This document shows positions 26,739 through 35,172 of a stretch of 64,000 bases of DNA, in pieces. Each line of letters begins with the position of its first letter. Within the stretch, counting starts at the first letter, position 1. Under the pieces are notes generated by a model. It worked only from the letters and a program-made list of their open reading frames with translations, had not been told where the DNA came from and searched no databases. The position numbers were made by a program, and so were the translations under genes. The stretch spans positions 1 through 64,000 of the forward strand of contig CAKVCL010000013.1 in NCBI GenBank assembly GCA_934725855.1, read 5' to 3'. Origin of the DNA: an uncultured Cellulosilyticum sp. Its GTDB lineage: Bacteria > Bacillota > Clostridia > Lachnospirales > Cellulosilyticaceae.

Positions 26739-28340
26739 TCACTCCCAATCTTCATCAGACAACCAGTTACGTAGTAAGTTAGCAACTGCTTCTGGTTTTT
26801 CATCTACAAACTTATCAATCTGACGTTTTGTTTCAAGATTTTCTTTTACCTCAATTTCTTCTAATTCAACCTGATCTTTGGCAGCCTTAAGCATTTCTTC
26901 TACTTCAAGTTCAGGTTCAACTTCAACCTCTTCCTCTTGTTTTCTAAACTTAAGAATAACAAATACAATAACTAACAGTGCAAGAACAATGAGTACATAT
27001 GGTATATAATCTTTATAATCAATATGATATGGTTCTTGATCAAGGAATATTGGGTTTTCATAAGAATTAACGACTACATTCTCAATACCTGTTGCTCGAA
27101 TAACGGATTGAACCACTGTATCATCGACTGCTACTGCGACTTGAGCACTATTTGCTTCTTTAAATTCTTCCCAACTCATTCCAGATAAGGTAGGGGCAAT
27201 GACCTCTTCTTTATAAATTTTATTTTTAAACAAGTTCACTGCAATAGAGGACTCATCAAGTTTTACATCCCCAAGATTTTTATTATATACGGACTCCGTC
27301 TTATCGGGTGCATAGGTAATATCTTTACTACTCTCTTTGCTTTCTCCACTAGAGCCATCTAGTGTTTGATAAGTTGCGACATCTCCGCCATTTGTATCTG
27401 TACCTGGTACATCCCCTGTATTTTGATTCTTTGAAGAGTTTTTAGTCTCTGTTTCATGTTGGACAACGCCTCTTGATTCATCGTCCCCTTGTGTTTTGTA
27501 TTGTTCTTTCTTTTCTTGGTATTCATCAAAATCCAATACTAAATTAGGACTAATACGAACATCATCATACATGTTACCGAATAGTTCAATAACCTTCTGC
27601 TTGACTTCGTTTTCAGCAGCTAACTTTAACTCTTGTTGCTTGCCAACCACTGCATTATTGCTTTCGGCACCTGAATAAAGCGTTCGTCCCGTTGAATCAA
27701 TAATGACGATGTTTTCTTTTTTTAAGTTTTTCACACCAGAAGCAACATAGCTTGCAATGCCTTCACATTGATCACTTGTTAGTGGTTGACTAAGTGTCAA
27801 AAAAACACTTGCCTTTCCTTCTACTTGTGACTGTAAATATGAATTTTTTTGTTCAGGAATCACAAGTTCGACTCTTGCATCTTCTACCCCTTCCATTTGC
27901 TCTAAAGTCGTTTGAAGGGACTGCCTAATCAGTTCTTTTTCACTTAATGATATTTCAGTCTGCGTAGTAGACATATCGATATTACTTAATAGTTTTTCCC
28001 ATGTAAAACCATCTTCTGTTACTCCAGAAGATGCCGTGTACATCTTTGCCTCTTGATAAGATTTTTCCTCAACTAATAAATTTGTGCTGTCATCAATTAA
28101 TTTATTTTTAATATTTTTCTCATCCAGAACTTCTTTAACTTGTGCGACCACTTTTGCATCAACAGCTTCTGAAAAAAGAACTTTATATTTTGGTCTCATT
28201 AATAGTGAAACAACAATAATGGTAATAATCAGTGCCCCTATTCCTATTCCAATTCCTATTTTCTGCTTTTTACTTAAATTATTCCATTTTTCAGTCACCT
28301 GATTTGATATTTGTTGAATCGTCTCTTGCAAATTATTCAC
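26739..28340 (-). CDS. fliF: flagellar MS-ring protein FliF
   Basis: 533 residues with two membrane helices (about 28-48 and 443-465) around the ring-building extracytoplasmic domains and a disordered loop (about 285-340). The C-terminal acidic tail (NLLRNWLSDEDWE) binds FliG. The start is GTG at 28340 with GGAG 9 bases upstream; a TTG at 28331 is a possible alternative. FliF is the first structure assembled in the basal body. Confidence 0.95.
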   Translation of the reverse strand: MNNLQETIQQISNQVTEKWNNLSKKQKIGIGIGIGALIITIIVVSLLMRPKYKVLFSEAVDAKVVAQVKEVLDEKNIKNKLIDDSTNLLVEEKSYQEAKMYTASSGVTEDGFTWEKLLSNIDMSTTQTEISLSEKELIRQSLQTTLEQMEGVEDARVELVIPEQKNSYLQSQVEGKASVFLTLSQPLTSDQCEGIASYVASGVKNLKKENIVIIDSTGRTLYSGAESNNAVVGKQQELKLAAENEVKQKVIELFGNMYDDVRISPNLVLDFDEYQEKKEQYKTQGDDESRGVVQHETETKNSSKNQNTGDVPGTDTNGGDVATYQTLDGSSGESKESSKDITYAPDKTESVYNKNLGDVKLDESSIAVNLFKNKIYKEEVIAPTLSGMSWEEFKEANSAQVAVAVDDTVVQSVIRATGIENVVVNSYENPIFLDQEPYHIDYKDYIPYVLIVLALLVIVFVILKFRKQEEEVEVEPELEVEEMLKAAKDQVELEEIEVKENLETKRQIDKFVDEKPEAVANLLRNWLSDEDWE

Positions 28341-28362
28341 CTCTCTTTACTCCAATCAGGTT

Positions 28363-28671
28363 TTATATTGTTATATTAAGAATTTCTTTATAGGCACTTA
28401 ATAACCCATTTCTAACTTGCATAGAATATTGTAATAGAATATTGGATTTAGATTGTGCAACCATCAAATCCACAACATTATCATTTTCACCCGACATAAA
28501 ATCTATTGTTTTTTGTGTTACATCGTCTTCTGCCATTTTACTTGTTTCTATGAGTTTTTTTGCTGCATCTAAGACAAAGTCAAAACTCTCACTTCCCGTT
28601 AATCTTGAAGTTTTTTTGCTTTCAGCTGATAGGTTTGAATCATTCCAATTCACACCTTGTATTGATGTCAT
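28363..28671 (-). CDS. fliE: flagellar hook-basal body protein FliE
   Basis: 102 residues with the FliE C-terminal pattern (NDNVVDLMVAQSKSNILLQYSMQVRNGLLSAYKEILNI shown in part: VVDLMVAQSK and NGLLSAYKEI). FliE connects the MS ring to the rod and is the first exported substrate. It lies between flgC and fliF as in other Firmicutes. Confidence 0.93.
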   Translation of the reverse strand: MTSIQGVNWNDSNLSAESKKTSRLTGSESFDFVLDAAKKLIETSKMAEDDVTQKTIDFMSGENDNVVDLMVAQSKSNILLQYSMQVRNGLLSAYKEILNITI

Positions 28672-28692
28672 GTTCTGCTCCCCTTCCTAAAA

Positions 28693-29136
28693 TTATTTTC
28701 CAATATCTAATGCTTTCGTAAACATTGATTTCATTGAATTAAATGAGTTAACATTTGCTTCATATGAACGACTTGCTGAAATCATATTGACCATCTCATC
28801 AATTGTATTGACATTTGGCATCTCGACATATCCCTGAGCATTCGCATCTGGATGGCTTGGATCATATACTAGATTTCCATCGCTTTGATCCTCTACAATT
28901 TTTGCAACTCTTACCCCATTACAACCACTTTGTTTTTTCTGATTAAGTATGGAGCTAAAATTTTTATTCGCATCATTTTGGATTGCCTCAAACACAACCG
29001 TCTTACGTTTATATGGCCCTCCACCTTCTGTACGTGTTGTACTGGCATTGGCCATATTCTGTGATATGATATCTAATCTAAGTCTCTGGGCTGTAAGTCC
29101 ACTTGCTGATGTATCTAATGAACCAAAAAAACTCAT
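28693..29136 (-). CDS. flgC: flagellar rod protein FlgC
   Basis: 147 residues with the rod-protein N-terminal motif (SGLTAQRLRLDIISQNMANAST, about 12-33) and a C-terminal coiled-coil motif (MVNMISASRSYEANVNSFNSMK). FlgC is a proximal rod component. It follows flgB by 15 bases. Confidence 0.95.
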   Translation of the reverse strand: MSFFGSLDTSASGLTAQRLRLDIISQNMANASTTRTEGGGPYKRKTVVFEAIQNDANKNFSSILNQKKQSGCNGVRVAKIVEDQSDGNLVYDPSHPDANAQGYVEMPNVNTIDEMVNMISASRSYEANVNSFNSMKSMFTKALDIGK

Positions 29137-29151
29137 CTGTTTTCCTTCTCC

Positions 29152-29520
29152 CTATTTAAGATTTTGAAGTATTGTCTGCATGCGATTAAGCTGTGATGAT
29201 ATTCTTGTAACTAAAGCATTATATCTAAGTTCAACCTTTGTTTCTTCACTTCTTTCCACTTCTATGTCAACATTATTGCCATCCATTCTATAAGAGGCAT
29301 TACGAAGATCCGTATAAATATCAGGATTCAACCTATTTAAATCAATACGATTATCTGGATTATTATGTAGCTGTTTAGCTAAAACTGTTTCAAAATCAAT
29401 ATCTTTTCTTTTATAGTTAGGTGTATCTACATTACTAATATTTTGACTAATAAGCTCTTTTCTAACTAGCGTCGCATCAATAGCTTTATTGACAAAATCC
29501 ACCCCAGAAAAAATATCCAT
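29152..29520 (-). CDS. flgB: flagellar rod protein FlgB
   Basis: 122 residues with the rod signature ISQNISNVDTPNYKRKDIDF (about 27-46) and a C-terminal helix (ALVTRISSQLNRMQTILQNL). It is the first gene of the fla/che operon; the ribosome binding site AAAGGAAGGGGAGAAAG precedes its ATG and a SigA-type promoter lies about 90 bases upstream. Confidence 0.95.
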   Translation of the reverse strand: MDIFSGVDFVNKAIDATLVRKELISQNISNVDTPNYKRKDIDFETVLAKQLHNNPDNRIDLNRLNPDIYTDLRNASYRMDGNNVDIEVERSEETKVELRYNALVTRISSQLNRMQTILQNLK

Positions 29521-29605
29521 CTTTCTCCCCTTCCTTTCTATCTTTTTTATTTTTCACGCTTATATTGTTTATGTATTATATTTTATATTTCAATATACTA
29601 CAAAT

Positions 29606-29635
29606 ATTATAACTTCTCTCCACATCCTTGTGCAA
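29606..29635 (-). promoter_or_regulatory. SigA-type promoter of the fla/che operon
   Basis: TTGCAC (29630-29635) and TATAAT (29606-29611) are separated by 18 bases, reading toward flgB. No SigD-type TAAA/GCCGATAT pair is seen nearby. The untranslated leader would be about 80 bases and AT-rich. The 237-base gap 29521-29757 holds this promoter and nothing else I can identify. Confidence 0.6.
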
Positions 29636-29757
29636 TAATTATTAACAAACAAATCTCCATAATTCACAAAAATGTCACTTAATTAACGTTACTTTTTCTT
29701 TTTATGTGTTGTAACCCTTAATTTTTATAATCCTTTGTTTTTCATTTATGTAGTTTC

Positions 29758-30303
29758 TTATATAAATAGCTTTTCAATACTTGCAATAAGTATACTCCCG
29801 ATGGCGCCTTCTACTAGGTATCTCCATTTTAAACTTGTATCTTTTTCTCCAAAAGTCTCATACTTTTTTATTTGGTATAGGTTAAGTCTAACTAGCATAG
29901 CATTTAAAATCACGCCTTGAAATACAAATAATTTCATATTAATCAACAAACCGTACACCCCATAATAAATATAGATGCATACCATTACATAACTATAAGC
30001 TAACACATTAAAAAACGTAGCACTAAGGGCGAGTGGGAGCAAATATCTAACCTCACCCAGTATCCAAATGACAAGAAATTTATAGTAATAGCCCCAAAAA
30101 CTCTCTAAATATTTGTAGCCATTAGCATCCTTTTTATGATGATCACTTTCTAAATATCTGCCCAAAGCTCCCCAATCCACCATTTGTTGCTTACACTGAT
30201 AAGTAGCATAAAATGTCCCGCTTACTATAGCTAGTCCTAACAAGACCAATAAGCCTCTATATTTTTTTAAAAACACTTTCCAAGTTTCTTGATCATTCAT
30301 CAT
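29758..30303 (-). CDS. SpoIIM-like integral membrane protein
   Basis: 181 residues from the ATG at 30303 (AAAGG 6 bases upstream). About four to five hydrophobic segments (about 16-33, 72-95, 97-122, 125-140 and 160-179), with an internal FWGYYYKFLVIWILGEVRYLLPLAL stretch (shown in part: FWGYYYKFLVIWILGEV) that resembles the membrane core of stage II sporulation protein M family proteins. SpoIIM acts with SpoIID and SpoIIP in engulfment. The match is by pattern only, and another small membrane family is possible. It lies just upstream of the flagellar operon on the same strand, after proC. Confidence 0.45.
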   Translation of the reverse strand: MMNDQETWKVFLKKYRGLLVLLGLAIVSGTFYATYQCKQQMVDWGALGRYLESDHHKKDANGYKYLESFWGYYYKFLVIWILGEVRYLLPLALSATFFNVLAYSYVMVCIYIYYGVYGLLINMKLFVFQGVILNAMLVRLNLYQIKKYETFGEKDTSLKWRYLVEGAIGSILIASIEKLFI

Positions 30304-30373
30304 TATCACCCTTTCTGGAGCATTTTGTCCCCATTATAGCTTATGATGAATCAATCTCTAATAGACCTTTATC

Positions 30374-31171
30374 CTAGTGTTTTGACATATCAATAACTTG
30401 TTGATAACAAGCCTGCATACCTTTTATTACGCTATTTCTAAAGCCAGCTTCTTCCATGGCTAAAACCGCTTTAATCGTGGTTCCTCCCGGAGAAGTCACT
30501 GCATCTTTTAATGTACCTGGATGATTTCTAGTTTCTAAGACCATTTCGGCTGATCCTTTTACAGCTTGTGAAATCATTTCATAAGCCATTGCCCTAGGCA
30601 TGCCAAAACTTACAGCTGCATCTGCCATTGCCTCAATAAACATATACACATAAGCAGGTGAACTTCCCGTAGCCGCTACAACTGCTGGCATTAGCTTTTC
30701 ATCTACCTTAATAAGTTTTCCAAAGCTTCCAAAATACACTTTAAAGTCTTTAAGCTCTTCATCTTTAATACACGTTTCATAACAAAACGCAGTAATTCCT
30801 TCACCCACTAAAGCTGGTGTATTTGGCATTGTACGAATAAGCTTCACTTCATCTCCAAGTAAACCCTTCATATCGTCCAATGTATAACTTGGCGCTACTG
30901 TAATAATAATCTGTTCTTTTTTAACACAATCTTTAACTGTTTTTCCCACTACACCATAATACTGCGGTTTAACAGACATTACGATATAATCACATTTACT
31001 CATCAGCTGCTCAATACTTTCAGCTACAACAATATTATTTAAATCTGAAAAGGTTTGATACTTTGTAGCATCTACATCATAAATCCATACTTCATTTTCT
31101 GATACCTTTGCGCAAGCTTTAGCCATTGCGCCTCCCATATTACCTGCTCCAATAAATCCAATCGTCTTCAT
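30374..31171 (-). CDS. proC: pyrroline-5-carboxylate reductase
   Basis: 265 residues. The N-terminal NAD(P)-binding motif GFIGAGNMGGAMA (about 5-17) and the C-terminal ProC signature around DAVTSPGGTTIKAVLAMEE (about 222-240) are clear. It reduces pyrroline-5-carboxylate to proline, the last step of proline synthesis, in the cytosol. An AAAGGAGCGG ribosome binding site precedes the ATG. The upstream divergent gap (31172-31339) is AT-rich; I see no convincing promoter pair for this gene. Confidence 0.95.
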   Translation of the reverse strand: MKTIGFIGAGNMGGAMAKACAKVSENEVWIYDVDATKYQTFSDLNNIVVAESIEQLMSKCDYIVMSVKPQYYGVVGKTVKDCVKKEQIIITVAPSYTLDDMKGLLGDEVKLIRTMPNTPALVGEGITAFCYETCIKDEELKDFKVYFGSFGKLIKVDEKLMPAVVAATGSSPAYVYMFIEAMADAAVSFGMPRAMAYEMISQAVKGSAEMVLETRNHPGTLKDAVTSPGGTTIKAVLAMEEAGFRNSVIKGMQACYQQVIDMSKH

Positions 31172-31339
31172 ATTACCGCTCCTTTTTATTTCCCATTTTT
31201 TTACTTTTTAATTTTTTTATGCTATACTAGATTTATCTCTAATTACCACTAACCTTTTACAAATTTACGACGTAATTTATGACTTTGACCCCAAATACGT
31301 TATTTAAAATCTATCGTTTACTTATTGAAAGGAGAATTT

Positions 31340-31747
31340 ATGTGGCAATTATGGTTAATCATTTTTATTATACTTCTATTAATGTTCTATTTCTATCCTA
31401 ATGTGTCCATCTTTTTCTTTTTAATTGCAGCATGCCTCACTTTAATCCTTGCCTTCTTCAAGGACAATCTTATTATAACAACACTTTTTTTCATATTGAC
31501 TCAATTATTTTTAAACAGCCTATCTTTCATATTTCTGCGCCGCTTTCATCATCCTGTATCTTTATCTCATACATTGCTTAACCAAAAAGGTATTGTACTT
31601 AACCCTCCCCAAAACGCTCTTTTTGAAACAGGGACACTTCGTATACACCATCACACATGGATCATTTCTTCAAACGTCCCCTTATATAAAGGACAAGTGG
31701 TTAATATTATCGCCATACAGGGGATTAGACTTATCGTCTCCCCTTAA
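31340..31747 (+). CDS. NfeD-like membrane protein
   Basis: 135 residues from the ATG at 31340, with AAGGAG 6 bases upstream. Three to four membrane helices (about 1-75) are followed by a C-terminal OB-fold-like domain (about 85-135; LLNQKGIVLNPPQNALFETGTLRI, shown as GIVLNPPQNALFETGTLR, and KGQVVNIIAIQGIRLIV), as in short NfeD proteins. These usually partner an SPFH/flotillin protein in membrane microdomains, but none is encoded next to it here. It is the only plus-strand gene in the left 39 kb. Confidence 0.75.
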   Translation: MWQLWLIIFIILLLMFYFYPNVSIFFFLIAACLTLILAFFKDNLIITTLFFILTQLFLNSLSFIFLRRFHHPVSLSHTLLNQKGIVLNPPQNALFETGTLRIHHHTWIISSNVPLYKGQVVNIIAIQGIRLIVSP

Positions 31748-31765
31748 TGAATCTTCCTCTATCCA

Positions 31766-31805
31766 AACACCCCATAAATTAGACTTTCCTAACTTATGGG
31801 GTGTT
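31766..31805 (+). terminator. terminator after the NfeD-like gene
   Basis: Perfect 12-bp stem (31766-31777 with 31794-31805), extended by a TTAG/CTAA inner stem, followed by a T-rich stretch (TTGTTTATTTATTTTT) in the plus direction. It lies between convergent genes and may also serve purB, although T residues are scarce on that side. Confidence 0.75.
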
Positions 31806-31822
31806 AACTTGTTTATTTATTT

Positions 31823-33259
31823 TTATACCCGAACATGACCTTGTGCACCTAAATATTTTTCATTTTGTTTAAGGACAGGATCAATTACTTCATTTAAGAA
31901 ATCTTCAACTTGTAAAGCCGCACATCCAATAAAATTCTCCGGTTTAAGAATATGATAAATTTCTTCTTTCGTCATTTTAAAATGATCGTCTTTTAAAATA
32001 CGTTCAATAAGATCATTGTCTTTACCTTCTTCTTTCACAACAGCCGCTGCTTGCATAGATAGAACACGAATACGTTCATGTAATTCTTGTCTATCTCCAC
32101 CACGTTTCACGCCTTCCATTAAGATAACTTCTGTCGCCATAAAAGGAAGTTCTGCCATAATGTGCTTATGAATAACTTTTGGATAAACCACTAATCCATC
32201 TGCAACATTCATATAAATTTCCAAAATCGCATCTACTGCCAAAAATGCTTCAGAAACAGAAATTCGTTTATTTGCACTATCATCTAATGTTCTTTCGAAC
32301 CATTGCGTAGAAGCTGTAATAGCTGGATTAAGTGTATCACATAATACATAACGTGCTAGGGAAGAGATACGCTCTGAACGCATTGGATTACGTTTGTACG
32401 CCATAGCAGAAGAACCAATTTGATTCTTTTCAAATGGTTCTTCAATTTCTTTTAAATGTTGTAATATACGGATATCATTACTAAATTTATAAGCTGACTG
32501 AGCAATATTACTTAACACATTCAGCATCATACTATCAAATTTTCTTGTATAAGTTTGTCCCGTTACAGGATAAACCTCTTCATATCCTAATTTTTCAGCA
32601 ATTAAAGCATCCAGTTTTTTTACCTTTTCATAGTCTCCCTCAAACAAATTTAAGAAAGTTGCCTGAGTGCCTGTTGTTCCTTTTGCTCCTCTTAGGCGTT
32701 TATGGCTTAAAATATGTTCCACTTCTTGCAAATCAAGCCATAAATCTTGTATCCACAAAGTAGCACGTTTACCTACTGTTGTCAGTTGAGCGGGTTGTAA
32801 ATGTGTAAATCCTAATGTAGGCAAATCTTTATATTGCTTTGCAAATCGAGATAATTTGTCAATAACATTAACGAGTTTCTTTTTGATGATCTCCATCGCT
32901 TCATACATGATGATCAAATCTGTGTTATCACCAACATAGCAACTTGTAGCCCCTAAGTGAATAATCGGCATAGCCGTTGTAGCTTGTTCACCATAAGCAT
33001 GAACATGCGCCATAACATCATGTCTTACTTTATTTTCCCATTGTTCCGCTACTTCATAATTAATATCTTCACTATATTTCTTAAGTTCTTCAATTTGTTC
33101 TTTGGTTACATTAAGGCCCAATTCATGTTCTGTCTCAGCTAGAATAACCCACAACTTGCGCCATGTTTTAAACTTTTTATCATCTGAAAATAGATATAGC
33201 ATTTCACTACTTGCATATCTTCCTTGCAACGGACTTTTATAAGCGTTTCTCATATTCAT
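31823..33259 (-). CDS. purB: adenylosuccinate lyase
   Basis: 478 residues of the fumarase/aspartase superfamily. The flexible signature loop GSSAMAYKRNPMRSE is at about 285-300, and the TSCYVGDNTD and GFTHLQPAQ motifs hold active-site residues (His of THLQPAQ near 158). It cleaves SAICAR to AICAR and adenylosuccinate to AMP plus fumarate in purine synthesis. It is a stand-alone gene with its own promoter and two PurBox-like sites upstream, consistent with PurR control. Confidence 0.95.
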   Translation of the reverse strand: MNMRNAYKSPLQGRYASSEMLYLFSDDKKFKTWRKLWVILAETEHELGLNVTKEQIEELKKYSEDINYEVAEQWENKVRHDVMAHVHAYGEQATTAMPIIHLGATSCYVGDNTDLIIMYEAMEIIKKKLVNVIDKLSRFAKQYKDLPTLGFTHLQPAQLTTVGKRATLWIQDLWLDLQEVEHILSHKRLRGAKGTTGTQATFLNLFEGDYEKVKKLDALIAEKLGYEEVYPVTGQTYTRKFDSMMLNVLSNIAQSAYKFSNDIRILQHLKEIEEPFEKNQIGSSAMAYKRNPMRSERISSLARYVLCDTLNPAITASTQWFERTLDDSANKRISVSEAFLAVDAILEIYMNVADGLVVYPKVIHKHIMAELPFMATEVILMEGVKRGGDRQELHERIRVLSMQAAAVVKEEGKDNDLIERILKDDHFKMTKEEIYHILKPENFIGCAALQVEDFLNEVIDPVLKQNEKYLGAQGHVRV

Positions 33260-33292
33260 TTCCTTTCCTCTTTAGTGTCTTTTACTCAATTT

Positions 33293-33321
33293 ATTATAGT
33301 AATAATTATAAGGAATGGCAA
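33293..33321 (-). promoter_or_regulatory. purB promoter
   Basis: TTGCCA (33316-33321) and TATAAT (33293-33298) with a 17-base spacer, reading into purB. Close to consensus SigA promoter. Confidence 0.8.
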
Positions 33322-33324
33322 TAC

Positions 33325-33368
33325 ATTTTCGAACATTTAATGATATACTATTGAATTTGTTCGGTTTT
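33325..33368 (-). promoter_or_regulatory. inverted pair of PurBox-like PurR sites upstream of purB
   Basis: Two sites each match the Bacillus PurBox consensus AWWWCCGAACWWT at 12 of 13 positions, in opposite orientation: AAAACCGAACAAA on the minus strand (33356-33368) and ATTTTCGAACATT on the plus strand (33325-33337), separated by 18 bases. In Bacillus, PurR binds inverted PurBox pairs about 16-17 bases apart just upstream of pur promoters and is released by PRPP. The position right above the purB -35 box fits. Confidence 0.7.
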
Positions 33369-33415
33369 ATTTCTTATTATAACCTTAAAAAATTAAAAAT
33401 TGTTCTTTTCACTAA

Positions 33416-33449
33416 AAATAAGGAGTAGGCTTTAGCCTACTCCTTATTT
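33416..33449 (-). terminator. terminator of rny, containing its stop codon
   Basis: Perfect 15-bp stem (33416-33430 with 33435-33449) with a 4-base loop, followed in the minus direction by TTTTT. The TAA stop codon of rny (33444-33446) is part of the 5' arm. Confidence 0.85.
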
Positions 33450-35006
33450 GGCATATTCAGTTGCTCTTGTTTCACGAATAATACTTACTTTTATTTGTCC
33501 AGGATATTCTAAATCATTTTCGATTCGCTTTGTTACATCTCTAGCCAAAAGAACTAAGCCATTATCATCCACTTCTTCTGGGACAACCATAATACGTACT
33601 TCTCTACCTGCTTGAATGGCATAAGATTTATCAACCCCTTTAAATGAGGTAGCAATTTCTTCAAGCTTTTGAAGACGTTTAATATACGTTTCAAGTGTTT
33701 CTCGCCTTGCACCTGGTCTAGCAGCTGATACTGTATCTGCTGCTTGAACAATAACCGCAATAGCCGTTTCAGGATCGACATCTCCATGATGAGCTTCGAC
33801 TGCATTGATAATCACAGCATTCTCACCATATTTACGGCACAAATTAGCACCAATCGTTACATGTGACCCTTCTACTTCATAATCGACTGATTTACCAATA
33901 TCATGAAGCAATCCTGCCCGTTTTGCCAAACGAACATCTAGTCCTAACTCACTTGCCATAAGACCTGCTAAGTTAGAAACCTCTATGGAATGACGGAGCA
34001 CATTTTGCCCATAACTTGTCCTAAATTTCATCTTACCTAATAAACGAATGAGTTCAGGATGTAATCCATGTACACCCGTTTCAAAAGTTGCTGCTTCACC
34101 TTCTTCACGGATAATCACTTCAACTTCTTTTTTCGCTTTTTCAACCATCTCTTCAATACGCGCTGGATGAATACGCCCATCTACAATTAATTTTTCAAGA
34201 GCAATGCGAGCCACTTCTCTTCGAATTGGATCAAAGCCAGATAAAATAACAGCTTCTGGTGTATCATCAATGATTAAATCAATTCCGGTTAATGTTTCAA
34301 GCGTACGTATATTTCTACCTTCACGCCCAATGATACGTCCCTTCATTTCATCATTTGGTAACGGTACAACGGACACGGTTGTATCCACCACATGATCGAC
34401 TGCGCATTTTTGAATGGCATTTGTAATAATCTCTTTCGCTTTTTTATCTGATTCCAATTTTGCTTTTGCTTCTATTTCTTTAATCATGATGGCTGACTCA
34501 TGCTTAACTTCTTCTTCAATGGTCTGTAAGAGATACTGTTTTGCTTCTGTTAAGGTAAGTCCTGAAATTCTCTCTAGCTCTTGAAGTTGCTTTTCTCTAA
34601 GCGCTTCAATTTCATCCTTGGCTTTTTCAACTTTGTCCATTTTTTTCTGAAGTTGCTCTTCTTTTTGCTCAACAGCGCTATTCTTTTTATCTAAATTTTC
34701 TTCCTTATGAACAAGTCTTTTTTCAAGTTGTTGTAGTTCATTTCTTCTTTCACGTACTTCTTTGTCTAATTCATTTTTAAGTTTAATATTTTCTTCTTTT
34801 GCTTCTAGTAAAACTTCTCTTTTCTTTGCTTCACCTGATTTAATAGCATCATCAATAATTTTTCGAGACTTTTCTTCTGCGGAACCAATCTGAGCTTCTG
34901 CTTGACGCTTTCTATAAGAAAAACCACCAAAAAAGGCTATTACTCCAACAATTACTGCTACTAAAATAAATCCTATAATCATTCCCACTGTTCCTATCTT
35001 TACCAC
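33444..35006 (-). CDS. rny: ribonuclease Y
   Basis: 520 residues. N-terminal membrane helix (about 8-28), long coiled coil (about 30-200), KH domain (about 205-275; [21 protein letters not shown]) and HD domain with [10 protein letters not shown] and later H-H-G-D ([11 protein letters not shown]). RNase Y starts mRNA decay and processing as a membrane-bound endoribonuclease. The first start (GTG, 35006) overlaps its own GGGAGG; the ATG at 34982, with AGGA 8 bases upstream, may be the true start and would shorten it by 8 residues. Promoter and terminator make it a single-gene unit. Confidence 0.95.
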   Translation of the reverse strand: MVKIGTVGMIIGFILVAVIVGVIAFFGGFSYRKRQAEAQIGSAEEKSRKIIDDAIKSGEAKKREVLLEAKEENIKLKNELDKEVRERRNELQQLEKRLVHKEENLDKKNSAVEQKEEQLQKKMDKVEKAKDEIEALREKQLQELERISGLTLTEAKQYLLQTIEEEVKHESAIMIKEIEAKAKLESDKKAKEIITNAIQKCAVDHVVDTTVSVVPLPNDEMKGRIIGREGRNIRTLETLTGIDLIIDDTPEAVILSGFDPIRREVARIALEKLIVDGRIHPARIEEMVEKAKKEVEVIIREEGEAATFETGVHGLHPELIRLLGKMKFRTSYGQNVLRHSIEVSNLAGLMASELGLDVRLAKRAGLLHDIGKSVDYEVEGSHVTIGANLCRKYGENAVIINAVEAHHGDVDPETAIAVIVQAADTVSAARPGARRETLETYIKRLQKLEEIATSFKGVDKSYAIQAGREVRIMVVPEEVDDNGLVLLARDVTKRIENDLEYPGQIKVSIIRETRATEYAK

Positions 35007-35040
35007 CTCCCACGTTAATCAATGTGCAAATAACATTATA

Positions 35041-35069
35041 ATTGTATAACTTTTTAAAAATGCTGTCAA
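35041..35069 (-). promoter_or_regulatory. rny promoter
   Basis: TTGACA (35064-35069) and TACAAT (35041-35046) with a 17-base spacer, directed into rny. Confidence 0.8.
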
Positions 35070-35117
35070 GCTAAGTGATTATTAGCTTTTACCGCACTCA
35101 TCCTATCCCTAACCAAA

Positions 35118-35148
35118 GAAAAAAGGCAAAAGATCAAAATCTTTCACC
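35118..35148 (-). terminator. recA terminator
   Basis: A 10-bp stem with two G-U pairs (35125-35134 with 35139-35148) and a 4-base loop, followed in the minus direction by TTTTTTC. It lies 25 bases after the recA stop. Confidence 0.75.
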
Positions 35149-35172
35149 TCTTCTTAAATATTATTTTAAATA

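Noticed and set aside
33554-33805. 83-aa minus-strand frame inside rny
   Set aside because: Alternative-frame shadow of the HD-domain coding region.
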